Shown: in pieces, positions 44,277-52,955 of the stretch | Layout of the letters: every line of letters begins with the position of its first letter | Position numbering within the stretch: position 1 is the first letter of the stretch | Assembly (NCBI GenBank): GCA_046346845.1 | Contig: JAXMHH010000003.1 | Location: 62,001 to 126,000 of the forward strand | Source of the DNA: DSSB01 sp046346845 | Lineage (GTDB): Bacteria; UBA10199; DSSB01 | Reading direction: 5' to 3' | Length of the DNA: 64,000 bases | The notes under the pieces: model-generated | What the model was told of the DNA's origin: nothing | The model's database searches: none | Seen by the model: the letters and a program-made list of their open reading frames with translations, nothing else | Program-made: the position numbers and the translations under genes

Positions 44277-44325
44277 ACCCCGATAAAAATTGACAGCGCC
44301 GTTCCGCGAAAATAAAGCTCCCGGC

Positions 44326-45375
44326 GTGCATCGTCTTTCTATCCGACGCCAATTTTCTTGGTGGCTGTTTATCCTAGCGTTCCTGGCGCGGTCCGGCCTC
44401 GCCGCCCCGCCACCGCCCCCGGCCAGCTCGGCCCCTCCGCTCCGGGGGATGGCCCTCGGACTGTTCAGCAAGGATCCCCATTACGACTACGGCCGGGATT
44501 TGCAGGAGCTCAGCGGCTTGGGCGTCAACGCCATCCTGCTCGTGGTCAATTGGTATTCGGCGGACATCCGGGCCAATGTGATCGAGCCCCGGCCCGACCA
44601 CGGCGCCGAGAACAGCACCATCTCCGACGCCAAGCTGAGCCAAGTGATCCGCAAGGCCCACCGCCACGGGATGAAGGTCCTGCTCTTTCCCTACCTGCGC
44701 TTCGACCGCCGCGGCCCCAAGGATTGGCGGGGCATCCTGGCCCCCACCGATTTCGCCGCCTGGTCCAAGCAATACGAGGCCTTCATCCTCCACTACGCGG
44801 AGCTCGCGAAGCGCGAGGGCGTCGAGCTGCTCAGCGTCGGCAGCGAGCTGGGCTCGCTCGAGGAAAAGACGGAGTTCTGGCGCGGGCTGATCCGCAAGGT
44901 GCGGAACCGTTATCCGGGCAAGCTCCTCTATTCCTCCAATTGGGACCACTACAGCTATCCGACCTTCTGGGGGGAGCTCGACTACATCGCGATGACTTCG
45001 TATTACCCGCTCTCCAAGCGCAACGACCCGAGCTTCCCCGAGCTGTTGGCGACCTGGCAGGGCCTCAAGAAGAAGATCCTCGCCTTCAAGGCGCAATACC
45101 CGCAGCGGCTCATCTTCACCGAGGTCGGCTACCCCTCCCTGGACGGCGGCAACGTCAATCCCTGGAACTACTTCGCCAAGGCCGCGGTGGACCTCGAGGA
45201 GCAGGCCCTCTGCTACCTCGCCTTCATCGAGGCCTGGAAAGACAGCCCCGAATTGGCGGGAGTATTTTGGTGGGTCTGGTTCGATCCCGGCGGCCCTAAG
45301 GATCCCGGCTTCACGCCGCGGGGGAAGCCCGCCGAGGCCTTGCTGAGGGCCTGGTACGGCGGCTCGGGCAAATAA
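44326..45375 (+). CDS. Secreted GH113-like glycoside hydrolase-family protein
   Basis: A probable secreted TIM-barrel glycosidase of about 349 aa. An N-terminal signal peptide (QFSWWLFILAFLARSGLAA) and a Pro-rich linker are followed by a barrel resembling GH113-type beta-mannanases. Candidate catalytic glutamates are Glu174 in LLSVGSELGS and Glu266 in RLIFTEVGYPS, with AGVFWWVWFDPGG near the end. The start is uncertain. I use GTG 44326, just before the signal peptide; TTG 44290 would add twelve residues but is part of a TTGACA that looks like a -35 box. Substrate unknown. Confidence 0.78.
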   Translation: MHRLSIRRQFSWWLFILAFLARSGLAAPPPPPASSAPPLRGMALGLFSKDPHYDYGRDLQELSGLGVNAILLVVNWYSADIRANVIEPRPDHGAENSTISDAKLSQVIRKAHRHGMKVLLFPYLRFDRRGPKDWRGILAPTDFAAWSKQYEAFILHYAELAKREGVELLSVGSELGSLEEKTEFWRGLIRKVRNRYPGKLLYSSNWDHYSYPTFWGELDYIAMTSYYPLSKRNDPSFPELLATWQGLKKKILAFKAQYPQRLIFTEVGYPSLDGGNVNPWNYFAKAAVDLEEQALCYLAFIEAWKDSPELAGVFWWVWFDPGGPKDPGFTPRGKPAEALLRAWYGGSGK

Positions 45376-45393
45376 GCCGGCCCCGCCGCGCCC

Positions 45394-46011
45394 TCAGCGC
45401 TCCGGGCATAGCCGCGTCCAACGCGGGTGCTTGATGTACTGGCAGCCGTCGCCGATTTCCGCGATCCGCGAGCTCAAGGAGACCCCCGTCCATTTTTTCA
45501 CCAGTTGATCGATAACGGTCCCGAGTTGATAGCCGCCGTAGAAGGCCAGGCCGGCAAAGCCGCCTCGCACCCAGGGCTTCGCCAAGAGGGCACCCGCGGT
45601 ACCGCCGGCCGCCGCGGCGACCGGGGCCGTGCTCACCGCGCCCGCGGCGCTCAAGACGCTTTGGATCACCAAGACGGCGCCGTGGGTCAGGGCGGTGTGG
45701 GCGACGCTGCCCGGCTCCAGGCCCGACTCGCGCAGGGCCTGGCCGATGTCGTCGACCAAAAAACTCTGGCCCAGCGAGCCGACGGCGGCGATGGCCCCCG
45801 AACCGAAGCGCTGCGCGGTTTCCAAGAGGGCCTTGGTCATGCCGTCGACCCCCATGCAGATCAGCTTTTCCTGCGCCGGGCTCAAGGGGACGTTCAGGGC
45901 CTTCTTGAGGATCAAGGTCACGGTGCCGCAAGCGGCGCCCTCGACGGCGGTCCGGCCCAATTCGGATAGGCGTTCTCGGCCATTACCGGATGCAATGGGT
46001 TTGGTATCCAT
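45394..46011 (-). CDS. Hypothetical glycine/alanine-rich protein
   Basis: A 205-aa protein that I do not recognise. Most of it is low-polarity and rich in Gly, Ala and Ser, with several amphipathic or weakly hydrophobic stretches: AVEGAACGTVTLILKK, MVIQSVLSAAGAVSTAPVAAAAGG-like residues 115-140, and FAGLAFYGGYQLGTVIDQL. The final segment KHPRWTRLCPER is polar. The G/A-rich part resembles glycine-zipper or pore-forming domains but no known toxin signature is present and there is no signal peptide. AGGGAGG lies just upstream of the ATG. It is convergent with the glycosidase gene. Confidence 0.6.
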   Translation of the reverse strand: MDTKPIASGNGRERLSELGRTAVEGAACGTVTLILKKALNVPLSPAQEKLICMGVDGMTKALLETAQRFGSGAIAAVGSLGQSFLVDDIGQALRESGLEPGSVAHTALTHGAVLVIQSVLSAAGAVSTAPVAAAAGGTAGALLAKPWVRGGFAGLAFYGGYQLGTVIDQLVKKWTGVSLSSRIAEIGDGCQYIKHPRWTRLCPER

Positions 46012-46365
46012 GCTTACCTCCCTGGAATGAGTTGGTGTTGTGGAAAGGAAAATCTGCGGCGGGACCGGCGCCCCCGCGAGATCCGCGGCGCGGCGAAGCC
46101 GGACGAAAGAAAATACCTGAGCCCCTCATCTCAACCCCTCGAGGGAAATCGCAGCAATGCCCATGCCAGGGCATCGATCGCGAGGGCGATCCGCATCCAA
46201 GGGCGGAGAATCCTTTTGGGAATATTTTTTCCCCGCGCTTGGAAAGGAAGCCGTAGTGGACGCGGAATTGGAGGGGAGAGCCCCCAAAGGGGCCGGAAGG
46301 GTCGAACGCCAGACCCCAATTTCATTTTCATTGCTTTCCCCGCGCGGAGAAAGGATAAAGGAGCC
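46012..46365. other. Non-coding stretch upstream of the small secreted protein
   Basis: A 354-bp GC-rich region between divergent genes. I see no tRNA, hairpin terminator or conserved ORF. The open frames here (for example 46126-46389 on the minus strand) lack RBS and domains. Confidence 0.45.
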
Positions 46366-46740
46366 ATGCCGAAAGCGGGACCCTCCCATACGCTGCTCGC
46401 CGCCGCGGCCTTGGCCCTAGCCCTGGGCTTGGGCCTGTCTCGTCCCGCCCAGGCCCTGCCCTCGTACTACCAGCAAGACCAGGCCCGGAACCCGGCGGCC
46501 ACCCAATGGGCGCCCAAGCGCTTTGGCTTCATGCCGCCCTCGCAAACGCTCCCGGGCACCAAGAAATCCAAACACAAGTGCATCCCCAACGGCCAGGCGC
46601 GCTGCATCGCCCGGCCGACCCGGCCCAATCCCTTCGTCCTGCATTCGGGGATGGCCAGCAGCGACCGGCCCACCCGCTCGGGCACGACGGCCTCCCCGGC
46701 CGTGAAGACCTTCAATTACGACGAATACCTCGGAAATTAA
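46366..46740 (+). CDS. Small secreted protein of unknown function
   Basis: A 124-aa protein with an N-terminal Sec signal peptide (LLAAAALALALGLGLSRPAQA, cleavage near residue 30). The mature part of about 94 residues is basic and Pro/Thr/Ser-rich (MPPSQTLPGTKKSKHK, then CIPNGQARC, with two cysteines that could pair). I do not recognise a family. AAAGGAG lies 4 nt before ATG 46366. It is convergent with the AI-2E transporter gene, overlapping its 3' end by 4 bp. Confidence 0.65.
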   Translation: MPKAGPSHTLLAAAALALALGLGLSRPAQALPSYYQQDQARNPAATQWAPKRFGFMPPSQTLPGTKKSKHKCIPNGQARCIARPTRPNPFVLHSGMASSDRPTRSGTTASPAVKTFNYDEYLGN

Positions 46741-47828
46741 GCCTGCGGCTTGGCGTCCTTCGCCTCCATGGGAGGGATCTGGACGCTGGCGAAGTCCCGC
46801 GCATAGATGCGCAGGGTTGCCGTCAGCATGGCAAGTACCATGGGCCCGAGCAGGACGCCGATCGCGCCGAAGATGGCCAGGCCTCCGAAGATGCTGAGGA
46901 AGAGGACGAGGGGGTGCATATTGCTGCGGATCAGGAAGGGCCGCAGCAGGTTGTCGACCGAGCTGATGATCACCGCGCCGTAGATCGCCAAAAAGAGGCC
47001 CTCGCGGGAATGCCCCTGGAAGAAGAGCACCAGCACCAAGGGGGCGATCACCGCGCCGGTACCCAGCATCGGCAAAAAGGACATGAAGAAGGTGATGGCG
47101 CCCCACACGAAATAGGCGCTGATCCCCGCGAAGTAATAGCCGACGGTCGCCAGGACGGCCTGCGCCAAGCCGGTGAGGAAGTTTCCGTAAAAGACCCCGT
47201 AGATCGTCTCTTGGATCTCGCGGGCCAGGCGGCGCTCGTACTGGTCTTTCACCGGGGAGATGGTAATCAAGGCGTCGAGGAAGTTCTTCCCGTCCCGGAA
47301 CAGGTAGTACAGGACGATGATCATCACGAAGAAGTGCAGGAAGAAATTGGCCGTCCGCGCCAGCACCGCGGGGGAGTACTTCGCCAGGGCCTGGGCAAGG
47401 CGGGTCATGGCCTCTTGGATCATCGGCACAAGATCGAAGTTGAGGCCGGAGAGGCTCTCGAACTTGGCGGCGAAGTGCACGACCTTCTGCTGGAGCGTGT
47501 CGAAGAGGCCCGTCACCGTCGAGGTGCTGATGGTGATGTTGCTGGAGGCCGCCATCGAGGCGAGCTGGGTGGTGATCAAGGTGAACAGGATGGCCAGCGG
47601 CAGGAAGATCAGCAGGATCACCGTGACCACCGACAGCGAGGCCGAGAGGTTGACCCGCTGCCGGGTCCACTTCAGGAAGCGCAGGTGGACCGGGTAGAAC
47701 AGCACCGTGATCACCACGCTGAGGATCAGGGTCTGCAAGAAGGGAAAGAGCAGGTAGATCCCGCCGACGATCAGGACGATCAGCAGGAACAGAAAGGCGC
47801 GTTTCTCGGTGAGGTTGGAATTAGCCAT
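46737..47828 (-). CDS. AI-2E family transporter (PerM-like)
   Basis: A 363-aa polytopic protein of the AI-2E exporter/PerM family, with about eight membrane helices. It starts with a two-helix block (FLFLLIVLIVGGIYLLF, then LSVVITVLFYPV). It carries the conserved FFVMIIVLYYLFRDG and ends with GGLAIFGAIGVLLGPMVLAMLTA, the family signature. Members export AI-2 or other small molecules, or act as ion antiporters; the substrate here is unknown. Its start overlaps the Rieske gene by 8 bp, implying coupling. Confidence 0.9.
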   Translation of the reverse strand: MANSNLTEKRAFLFLLIVLIVGGIYLLFPFLQTLILSVVITVLFYPVHLRFLKWTRQRVNLSASLSVVTVILLIFLPLAILFTLITTQLASMAASSNITISTSTVTGLFDTLQQKVVHFAAKFESLSGLNFDLVPMIQEAMTRLAQALAKYSPAVLARTANFFLHFFVMIIVLYYLFRDGKNFLDALITISPVKDQYERRLAREIQETIYGVFYGNFLTGLAQAVLATVGYYFAGISAYFVWGAITFFMSFLPMLGTGAVIAPLVLVLFFQGHSREGLFLAIYGAVIISSVDNLLRPFLIRSNMHPLVLFLSIFGGLAIFGAIGVLLGPMVLAMLTATLRIYARDFASVQIPPMEAKDAKPQA

Positions 47829-48132
47829 CGGTTTGCACTAGGACGTCGTCCCCCTCGACTCGCACGGGATAACAGGCCAGCTTCAGATTGGGATTGTCGG
47901 CGTTGGCGCCGGTGCGAACGTCGAAGCGCCAGGCGTGCCAGGGGCAAGTGACGATGCCGTCCTCCACCTCGCCCTCGGCGAGGGGGCCGCCGCGATGGGG
48001 GCACTTGGCCTGGGTGGCGAAGAAGGCGCCGTCGAGGTTGAAGACCGCGACCGGCTTGCCCGCGCATTCGGATTCGACCCCGGTGCCGGGCGCCACGTCT
48101 TGCCGCTTGGCGGCTTTCACCAGATTGGACAT
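47821..48132 (-). CDS. Rieske [2Fe-2S] ferredoxin
   Basis: A 103-aa soluble Rieske protein with the two-His, two-Cys cluster site: CPHRGGPLAEG and CPWHAWRFD about 17 residues apart. This short form resembles NirD-like and biphenyl-dioxygenase-type ferredoxins, which pass electrons to oxygenases. I start at ATG 48132; the open frame further upstream is a shadow of the gene ahead. No oxygenase gene is nearby, so the partner is unknown. Confidence 0.88.
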   Translation of the reverse strand: MSNLVKAAKRQDVAPGTGVESECAGKPVAVFNLDGAFFATQAKCPHRGGPLAEGEVEDGIVTCPWHAWRFDVRTGANADNPNLKLACYPVRVEGDDVLVQTDG

Positions 48133-48154
48133 CGTCCCTCCCAAAAATTCCGCG

Positions 48155-49054
48155 TTACCAGGCAGAACCGCCGGCAGCGGCAGGTGCGCTCGGCGCGCTG
48201 GGCGCGGCGCTGGCGGTCGGCACGGCGACCTTGGCCCCGCCCCGATTCTGCAGCTGCTGCCGGATCTTCTCTTTGTCGCTTCCCTTGTAGAGGCTGTCGA
48301 ATTCCTTCCAGGCCTGGGCATCCTCGCCCAGCACGAGGTAGTCGGCGACGATCTGCAGGGCGTTCGCCGAGCGGTAGCCCTTGGCCAGGGCGTCCCGCTG
48401 GGCCTGGATGTCGTCGAGGAAGACCTGGCGGAACTCGCGGTCGGCGCGGACGTACTGGCCGTTCTTCAGCGCGAAAATGGCGGGCGGAAAGGGGCTCTCC
48501 GAATAAGGCTGGTCGCCGAGATAGGTGAAGTCGGGATTGCAGGAGATGATCTCTTGCTTCTTGTCGCCGTTGAGGTCGTCGAGCCCGATCTTCTCGCCGC
48601 AGTCTTTCATCGCCAGATCGCCCAGCTTCTTGAGCGGCTTGGCCAGCGAATAGATGACGTAGTTGTAGCAGCAGTGGACGCCGCCGGAATAATTCTGCAG
48701 CAGCAGGTCTTCGAAGCCGTCGCCGTCGAGGTCGAGGGGGCCTCCCTCCCAGCCGATCACGAAGGCCTTGGGATCGGGGTTGAGCCAGACGCCGGTATAC
48801 TGGGTGACGGAGCCGCCCCCGCTGGGGATGATGCGGGCCTTCATCGACTCGACGCGCGGGTACTTGGCCACGGTCATGCGCTGCTGGATCTCGACCTTGT
48901 AGTTGGGGAACTGCTTCTGCTTGACCACGCTGTAGGGGGTGACTTGCTCGGCGCCGGAGCTGGGGGCGGATTCGGGCACTTTGGCGGGCGCTTCGGCCCG
49001 GCCCAGCGAAGGGGCGAGCCACAGGCAGCATAACAAGAAGATTCGTAGACCCAT
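48155..49054 (-). CDS. Exported FG-GAP-like protein of unknown function
   Basis: A 299-aa exported protein. A Sec signal peptide (IFLLCCLWLAPSLGRAEA) is followed by a short Pro/Ala linker, then a beta-rich domain with two aspartate-rich turns: DLDGDGFEDLLLQNY and DDLNGDKKQEIIS. These are calcium-binding-like FG-GAP turns. A GVHCCYNY motif and several other cysteines lie between them. The end is low complexity (Ala/Ser/Pro). I choose ATG 49054 (GAGG upstream), just before the signal peptide. The function is not known; its divergent neighbour is polX, probably by chance. Confidence 0.7.
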   Translation of the reverse strand: MGLRIFLLCCLWLAPSLGRAEAPAKVPESAPSSGAEQVTPYSVVKQKQFPNYKVEIQQRMTVAKYPRVESMKARIIPSGGGSVTQYTGVWLNPDPKAFVIGWEGGPLDLDGDGFEDLLLQNYSGGVHCCYNYVIYSLAKPLKKLGDLAMKDCGEKIGLDDLNGDKKQEIISCNPDFTYLGDQPYSESPFPPAIFALKNGQYVRADREFRQVFLDDIQAQRDALAKGYRSANALQIVADYLVLGEDAQAWKEFDSLYKGSDKEKIRQQLQNRGGAKVAVPTASAAPSAPSAPAAAGGSAW

Positions 49055-49110
49055 GCAGACCTCACGTGTTAGGTATAAAAGCGGTTCTTCCAAAAAAATA
49101 CAACCAAAAC

Positions 49111-50823
49111 ATGGACAAACGTGAAATCATCGCCGCCCTCGAAGAGATCGGGGAGCTCCTCGAAATTCAAGGGGAAAACCCCTTCAAGGTCCGAGCCTAT
49201 CAAAACGCCGCCCGCATCCTGGAAGGTCTAGCCCAGGAGCCCTCCGACCTGGTGGCCGGCGGCAAGCTCGGCGAGATCAAGGGCATCGGCGCGGGCCTCT
49301 CCGAGAAGATCACCGAGATGGTGAAAAAGGGGAAGTCCTCGTATTTGCAGGAGTTGAGGCGCAGCATCCCGCCGGGCGTCTTGGAGCTGCTGAAGGTGCC
49401 GGGGCTCGGCCCCAAGAAGGCCAAGGCCCTCTACGAAAAGCTCGAGGTGCACAACCTGGGCGAACTGGAATACGCCTGCCACGAAAACCGCCTGCTGGAC
49501 CTGCCCGGCTTCGGCGCCAAGACCCAAGAGAATATCCTGAAGGGCATCGAGCTGCTGAAGAAGAGCTCCGGCCGCTTCCACTCCGACGTGGCCTACCAGC
49601 AGGCGAGCCAACTCTTGCAGTTCCTCAAGCAGGACCCCAAGGTGCTGCGCGCCGAGGTCGCCGGCAGCCTGAGGCGCTGCAAGGAGACGATCGGCGACAT
49701 CGACATCCTCGCCAGCCTGAAGGGCGACGCCGCGGCGCTGATGAAGCGCTTCACGCAACATCCCCAGGTCGAGGACGTGCTGGCCCAGGGCGAGACCAAG
49801 AGCAGCGTGCGGCTGAAAAGCGGCATCCAGGTGGACCTGCGCGTGGTGGACGACCGCGAGTTTCCCGCCGCCCTGCTCTATTTCACGGGCAGCAAGGAGC
49901 ACAACACGGCCCTGCGCGGGATCGCCAAGGACAAGGGCCTGAAGCTCAACGAGTACGGCCTGTTCCGCGGGGAGAAGCCCCTCCCCTGCAAGGACGAGGC
50001 GGAGCTCTACCAGGCCCTGGGCCTGCACTACATCCCGCCCGAGGCGCGGGAGGGGCTGGGCGAGATCGAATTCGCCGCCAAGCAGGCCTTTCCGCGGCTG
50101 GTGGAGGCGAAGGACCTGCGCGGGATCTTTCACGTCCATTCCGATTGGAGCGACGGCAGCGCGAGCCTCCTCGCCATGGCCCAGGAGGCCGAGCGCCTGG
50201 GCTTCGAGTACCTGGGGCTCTCGGACCACTCGCAGACCGCGGTCTACGCGGGCGGCCTGAAGGCGGCGGACCTGAAGGCGCAGGCCAAGGAGATCGCGGC
50301 GGCGCAGAAGAAGCTCAAGAAGCTGAAGATCCTCCAAGGCACCGAGTCGGACATCCTGGCGGACGGCGCGCTCGACTATCCGAAAAAGACGCTCGACGAG
50401 CTCGCCTTCGTGATCGCTAGCGTCCATACGCGCTTCAAGATGGACAAGGCGGAGATGACCCGGCGCCTGGTGAAGGCGATCTCGGACCCGCACACCCGCT
50501 TCCTGGGCCACATCAGCGGGCGCCTGCTCCTGGCGCGCGAGGCCTACCCCTTCGACGCGGAGGCGGTCTTCGCCGCCGCGGCCAAGCACCGGGTGGCGAT
50601 CGAGATCAACGCCAACCCGCACCGCCTCGACCTCGACTGGCGCTTCTTGCGGCAGGCGAAGGCGGCGGGGGTGAAGTTCAGCATCAACCCGGACGCCCAC
50701 AGCCTGAGCGGCCTCTCGGATACCTTTTACGGCGTCGGCATCGCCCGCAAGGGCTGGCTGACCAAGGAAGACGTGCTCAACACCCGTCCGCTCGAAGAAA
50801 TTCAAGCTTACTGGAGGCGATAA
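49111..50823 (+). CDS. polX: DNA polymerase X family protein (PolX)
   Basis: A 570-aa PolX, a gap-filling polymerase with a PHP-type 3'-5' exonuclease used in base-excision repair. An N-terminal helix-hairpin-helix domain (GENPFKVRAYQNAARILEGL, KVPGLGPKKAKALY) is followed by the polymerase palm (AGSLRRCKETIGDIDILAS, with catalytic Asp residues, and VDLRVVD). The C-terminal PHP domain has FHVHSDWSDGS, LGLSDHSQT, SVHTRFKM, HISGRLL and NPDAH. All metal-binding positions appear present. No strong RBS precedes the ATG. Confidence 0.94.
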   Translation: MDKREIIAALEEIGELLEIQGENPFKVRAYQNAARILEGLAQEPSDLVAGGKLGEIKGIGAGLSEKITEMVKKGKSSYLQELRRSIPPGVLELLKVPGLGPKKAKALYEKLEVHNLGELEYACHENRLLDLPGFGAKTQENILKGIELLKKSSGRFHSDVAYQQASQLLQFLKQDPKVLRAEVAGSLRRCKETIGDIDILASLKGDAAALMKRFTQHPQVEDVLAQGETKSSVRLKSGIQVDLRVVDDREFPAALLYFTGSKEHNTALRGIAKDKGLKLNEYGLFRGEKPLPCKDEAELYQALGLHYIPPEAREGLGEIEFAAKQAFPRLVEAKDLRGIFHVHSDWSDGSASLLAMAQEAERLGFEYLGLSDHSQTAVYAGGLKAADLKAQAKEIAAAQKKLKKLKILQGTESDILADGALDYPKKTLDELAFVIASVHTRFKMDKAEMTRRLVKAISDPHTRFLGHISGRLLLAREAYPFDAEAVFAAAAKHRVAIEINANPHRLDLDWRFLRQAKAAGVKFSINPDAHSLSGLSDTFYGVGIARKGWLTKEDVLNTRPLEEIQAYWRR

Positions 50824-50826
50824 ACG

Positions 50827-51159
50827 ATGCCCAAGGCCAAATCCTCTCCCCTGCTGCTGCTCACCACCGTCGCGAAAAAGGCCGATGCCACTCGCCTCGC
50901 CAAGACCCTGGTCGAGGAGCGGCTGGCGGCCTGCGTGAGCATCCTGCCGGCGGCGGAGTCGCGCTATGCGTGGAAAGGCAGGCTCTGCGTCGAGCGGGAG
51001 TTCGTCCTGCTCATCAAGACCCTGGGGCGAGCCTACGCCAGGCTGGAAAAGCGGCTGCGGGCGATCCATCCCTACGAGTGCCCCGAGCTGATCGCGGTGC
51101 CGATTGGGCGGATTCTGCCCGCCTATTTATGTTGGCTGACGGACCAAATAAGCCTTTGA
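50827..51159 (+). CDS. cutA: Divalent-cation tolerance protein CutA
   Basis: A 110-aa member of the CutA trimeric, PII-like family. It starts LLLLTTVAKKADATRLAKTLVEERLAACVSI and ends HPYECPELIAVPI. The name comes from copper tolerance in Escherichia coli; the true role is unclear. It follows polX by 3 bp. Just after the stop the base composition changes to AT-rich. Confidence 0.92.
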   Translation: MPKAKSSPLLLLTTVAKKADATRLAKTLVEERLAACVSILPAAESRYAWKGRLCVEREFVLLIKTLGRAYARLEKRLRAIHPYECPELIAVPIGRILPAYLCWLTDQISL

Positions 51160-51317
51160 TTTGATCCCACAATAATGGCGTTTTATTTTATATATAATAA
51201 CGTATTAATATTATTAATTTTTTTGCATTTATTAAAAACGAATTGCGCATTTTTTAAAAATTATATCTAATGATTTCAGTAACTTGACTAATTACAAAAC
51301 GGCATTAAATAAAAATC
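51160..51317 (+). promoter_or_regulatory. AT-rich leader with possible promoter
   Basis: A 158-bp AT-rich stretch, very unlike its surroundings. It holds a candidate promoter: TTGACT (51284-51289) and TAAATA (51306-51311), spaced 16 bp. The -10 box is only 6 bp before the next ATG, so a leaderless transcript or another promoter is likely. Confidence 0.4.
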
Positions 51318-52181
51318 ATGGACTTGCGCATCGCCTTCCCCAAACAGGCCAGCCTCACCTATCTCGACTCCTACCTCTCCATCGTCCGCCAAGTCCGAGC
51401 TCTGGAAGACGGAACCATTATCTTGGATTGCTCGCAGACTCGAGAACTGAGCCCCTTGTCGATTTGCTTTTTGTGCGGCCTCGTGGATTTGGCGAGGAAC
51501 AAGAACCTCTCCGCGAAAATAATACTGTCACGCAATAAAAAAACCGCCGAGATGCTGCGCGAGATCAAACTGCTCTCCAGGACCCCGGGGAGACCGAAGA
51601 TCAAAATCGCCGAAAAGATGCTCCAGGTACGTCGCATCGACGGAGCCAACAGCGCCTATTTCGAGGATATGCTATCCGCATTGGCCTTTCACCTGCCGAT
51701 TTCCTCCCCCGCGAAAAGCTCACTAATTTTCGTGCTGAATGAATTGTTGACGAATGCCATCGACCATAGCGGCGAGAAATATTGCTATGTGTGCATCGGG
51801 TCCTGGGGGAGATCCAAAAATATCCACGTTGCCTTGCTCGACTTCGGGATCGGCATTCCCAATCGGTTAAGGACCCGTTATTCCCAATACAATGTCGATA
51901 AAGAGGCGATTCGGGCCGTGCTGGAGAAAAAGCTGACTGTGCGCGAGGATAGGCTCGGCGGGATGGGTTATGAGTTGATCCAAAATATCCTGCGCGCCAA
52001 CGGCGGCAGGCTGCACATTCTCTCCGGAAAGGCAAAAATATTCCTGAAATACGACAGAAAGGAATACAATTACCGGGAGGCGCGGGTGCCTTTTTTCGGC
52101 ACTTGCATCGACATTCAATATCGCCTCGATGGACCCAGTTATTATGAGGCTATCCCCGAGATTTCAAAGGAATACTTCTAA
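51318..52181 (+). CDS. STAS-like/HATPase_c regulatory protein (anti-sigma-type)
   Basis: A 287-aa cytoplasmic protein with two parts. Residues about 1-95 look like a STAS-type fold (GTIILDCSQTRELSPLSICFLCG). Residues about 110-240 are a histidine-kinase-type ATPase with the N-box LNELLTNAIDHSG, the G1 loop LLDFGIGIPN and the G2 loop LGGMGYELIQNI. It has no dimerisation/phosphoacceptor domain or membrane segment, so it is more like anti-sigma kinases (SpoIIAB/RsbW-type) than a sensor kinase. Its stop overlaps the next gene (TAATG). There is no RBS before the ATG. The AT-rich composition suggests acquisition by transfer. Confidence 0.8.
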   Translation: MDLRIAFPKQASLTYLDSYLSIVRQVRALEDGTIILDCSQTRELSPLSICFLCGLVDLARNKNLSAKIILSRNKKTAEMLREIKLLSRTPGRPKIKIAEKMLQVRRIDGANSAYFEDMLSALAFHLPISSPAKSSLIFVLNELLTNAIDHSGEKYCYVCIGSWGRSKNIHVALLDFGIGIPNRLRTRYSQYNVDKEAIRAVLEKKLTVREDRLGGMGYELIQNILRANGGRLHILSGKAKIFLKYDRKEYNYREARVPFFGTCIDIQYRLDGPSYYEAIPEISKEYF

Positions 52182-52492
52182 TGGAAATTAACATTGCCCA
52201 AGTCTGCGGCGAAGACGTGATCTCGCGCTCGGCCGGCGAGAAGATCCGGGAGCTCATGCTAAAGCATTGGGACGATCCGACCTTATCACTGGATTTTGGT
52301 GACAGACTGATCGGATCGGTTTCTTTCTTCGACGAGGCCATCGGACTCTTAACCAAGAAGGGCGGGAAAAAACCCGAGGAAATCCTGAATAAACTGCATT
52401 TCGTCCGCCTCAAGAAAGAAGATAGGGATTTGTTGAATTACGTCTTCGCCTCTCGGGTCAAAGAATGGGAAGGCAACTCCCGCAAAAAATGA
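52181..52492 (+). CDS. DUF4325 STAS-like protein
   Basis: A 103-aa protein resembling DUF4325, described as a STAS-like domain. It shows ISRSAGEKIRELMLKHWDDPTLSLDFGDRLIGSVSFFDEAIG, where the D-F-G.....S.SF stretch is the conserved core and the serine matches the position phosphorylated in anti-anti-sigma factors. It starts by overlapping the HATPase gene stop (TAATG), so the two are produced together, probably as a kinase/antagonist pair. The target is not visible in this window. Confidence 0.75.
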   Translation: MEINIAQVCGEDVISRSAGEKIRELMLKHWDDPTLSLDFGDRLIGSVSFFDEAIGLLTKKGGKKPEEILNKLHFVRLKKEDRDLLNYVFASRVKEWEGNSRKK

Positions 52493-52503
52493 CCAAAGAC
52501 ATT

Positions 52504-52872
52504 TCACGCTGAAATATTTCTATCCTTTTGCCAAGGGAAGCGGCCGTTGATCTCCACCTCAAGCTGCATGCTCAAGAACAAGCGGATCAGGATGATGATC
52601 GCGAGGACGCCCACGGAGCGGTAGGTCGGGGTCACCGCGACCGTGCGGATGATGTCGCCGGCGACCAGGAATTCCAGGCCCAGGAGGATGGTGCGGCCGA
52701 GGTTTTCGCGAAGCTTCCGATAGGCGTCGGCCCAGGGCAGGCGCCCGGCCCCCGATAAAAAGCGGGCCAGCAGAAAGAGGACGCCGAGGAGAATGACCGC
52801 GACGCCCAGGGCGTCGATCCCCAGGCCGAAGAGTTCGATCCATTGGGTGAAGACGGGATATTGGTCGCTCAT
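52504..52872 (-). CDS. DUF1622 membrane protein
   Basis: A ~122-aa protein with three membrane helices (GIDALGVAVILLGVLFLLARFL; LGLEFLVAGDIIRTVAV; GVLAIIILIRLFLSMQLEVEI). The loop YRKLRENLGRTILLGLEFLVAGDIIRT is typical of DUF1622, conserved and uncharacterised. I start at ATG 52872; an upstream ATG at 52890 has no better RBS. It is convergent with the DUF4325 gene, 11 bp away, and returns to the high-GC composition. Confidence 0.85.
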   Translation of the reverse strand: MSDQYPVFTQWIELFGLGIDALGVAVILLGVLFLLARFLSGAGRLPWADAYRKLRENLGRTILLGLEFLVAGDIIRTVAVTPTYRSVGVLAIIILIRLFLSMQLEVEINGRFPWQKDRNISA

Positions 52873-52955
52873 CGGGGGATTTTCGCCCAACAGCGGGGAA
52901 AGGGAAGCGATTATTTCCTCCCCCCTGCCCCAGAATATCGATTAGACTAACCCGC

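Noticed and set aside
44290..44325. TTG 44290 as the start of the glycosidase-like gene
   Set aside because: TTGACA here looks like a -35 box and the residues add nothing before the signal peptide. GTG 44326 is preferred, though not certain.
46126..46389. An 87-codon minus-strand frame in the 46012-46365 gap
   Set aside because: No RBS, no domain and composition like non-coding GC-rich sequence.
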